A DNA stretch of 5,014 nt. It comes from Bacillota bacterium. GTDB taxonomy: Bacteria; Bacillota; Clostridia; Acetivibrionales; DSM-1351. The translations under genes and the position numbers were made by a program. Shown in pieces: positions 4,450 to 5,014 of this stretch. The stretch lies in assembly GCA_023392075.1 (NCBI GenBank), contig JAEVZU010000237.1:1-5014 (forward strand), in the 5' to 3' direction. The notes beneath the pieces were generated by a model. It was given only the letters and a program-made list of their open reading frames with translations, was not told the origin of the DNA and did not search any database. Numbering within the stretch: position 1 is the stretch's first letter; each line of letters begins with the position of its first letter.

Positions 4450-5014
4450 GTGTCAAAAGTAATCGCTCTTGCCAATCAAAAAGGCGGAACAGGAAAAACG
4501 ACAACAACGGTAAATCTGGGCATTGGACTTGCTAAACAAGGTCACAAGGTTCTTATGCTGGACGCAGATGCACAAGGTAACCTGACGGATTCATTGGGCT
4601 TTACCGAACCGGACAATTTGCCTGTCTCTCTGGCTACTCTCCTATCAAAAACTATGATGGAGGAAACGTATGCGCCTGACGAAGGAATTCTGCATCATGT
4701 GGAAGGTGTTGATCTGATGCCTGGAAACATTGAACTGTCAGCCATTGAGGTGTCGTTGGTTAATACCATGAGCCGGGAAACGGTACTGCGGGCATATATC
4801 AACTCTGTAAAAGACAGGTATGATTATGTTCAGATTAACTGTATGCCGAGTTTAGGCATGATGACTATCAATGCTCTTGCTGCCGCGGACAGCGTAATTA
4901 TTCCCGTCCAGGCTCACTATCTGCCTGCAAAAGGTATGACACAGCTATTACAGACCATTGCCAGAGTGAGGAGACAAATCAACCCACAGCTGGTTATTGA
5001 CGGTGTATTACTTA
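4450..5014 (+). CDS. parA: ParA/Soj-family partition ATPase, N-terminal part
   Basis: The first 188 residues of a ParA-type ATPase are visible; the 3' end lies outside the window. The deviant Walker A is KGGTGKTT with signature Lys11 and Lys16, followed by the A' motif DADAQGN (38-44). The Walker B region reads INCMPSLGMMTINALAAAD, where Asn130 stands in place of the Asp nearly always found in this family (IDCPPS type), and a Gln precedes it in the hydrophobic strand. Family members bind DNA as ATP dimers and segregate plasmids, chromosomes or excised ICEs together with ParB, whose gene would be expected downstream. Composition is more balanced in GC than the upstream operon, so the parA module and the defence operon probably have different origins. 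Mg2+ binding or ATP hydrolysis may be altered by Asn130. It starts with GTG after a strong ribosome-binding site. Confidence 0.93.
   Translation, partial: MSKVIALANQKGGTGKTTTTVNLGIGLAKQGHKVLMLDADAQGNLTDSLGFTEPDNLPVSLATLLSKTMMEETYAPDEGILHHVEGVDLMPGNIELSAIEVSLVNTMSRETVLRAYINSVKDRYDYVQINCMPSLGMMTINALAAADSVIIPVQAHYLPAKGMTQLLQTIARVRRQINPQLVIDGVLL

Larger units (their letters stand above)
209..5014. mobile_element. Left end of a probable integrative and conjugative element (partial)
   Basis: Everything after the rlmD 3' end looks like accessory DNA. It comprises an AT-rich non-coding stretch, a three-gene nuclease/ATPase defence-type operon, and a ParA ATPase of the kind found near one end of clostridial ICEs. 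No integrase, relaxase or type IV secretion gene is visible, so the call rests on the integration locus, the composition shift and the ParA. The left limit is approximate and the right end lies outside the window. A plain genomic island or a degraded element is also possible. Confidence 0.5.

Overview
The window looks like part of a low-to-moderate GC Bacillota (Clostridia, probably Lachnospiraceae-like) chromosome at the left edge of an integrated mobile element. The evidence is strong purine-rich Shine-Dalgarno sequences, frequent GTG starts, AT-rich cargo, and a ParA protein of the kind found in clostridial integrative and conjugative elements (ICEs). No taxon-specific marker is present, so this is inference.

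Layout. Positions 2-241 are the last 79 codons of a TrmA/RlmD-type RNA uracil-C5 methyltransferase gene. It is GC-rich (71 G/C in the first 120 bases by hand count) and keeps its catalytic Cys and Glu. The 3' end of this gene family is a known ICE integration hot spot, and composition turns AT-rich within the last codons. Positions 242-525 hold no gene but contain a rho-independent terminator (390-422) and a small dyad (462-480). Positions 526-861 hold an uncertain 111-codon ORF. A consensus extended -10 promoter (854-862) lies in its tail.

The main content is a tight three-gene operon at 913-4291: (1) a 327-aa protein with an N-terminal Mrr-like PD-(D/E)xK nuclease domain and a C-terminal domain resembling those of ABC-three-component (ABC-3C) effectors; (2) a 162-aa winged-helix-like 'middle component'; (3) a 637-aa SMC/Rad50-like ABC ATPase of the DUF3732/ABC-3C type, with two long coiled-coil arms and a four-cysteine zinc-ribbon-like hinge. 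This is the architecture of the ABC-3C/Lamassu-type (LmuA-LmuC-LmuB; compare DdmABC) anti-phage and anti-plasmid systems. The expected logic is that the ATPase and middle component sense foreign or abnormal DNA and license the nuclease subunit to cut DNA.

After the operon, a 158-bp gap (4292-4449) holds a strong hairpin terminator that ends only five bases before the ribosome-binding site of a parA gene (4450 to the window end). That leaves no room for a conventional promoter in between, which suggests read-through or attenuation control of the ICE backbone. The ParA has an intact deviant Walker A motif but an Asn in place of the conserved Walker B Asp. In sum, a nuclease-ATPase defence module appears to sit as cargo between the attachment end of an ICE in rlmD and the ICE maintenance genes.
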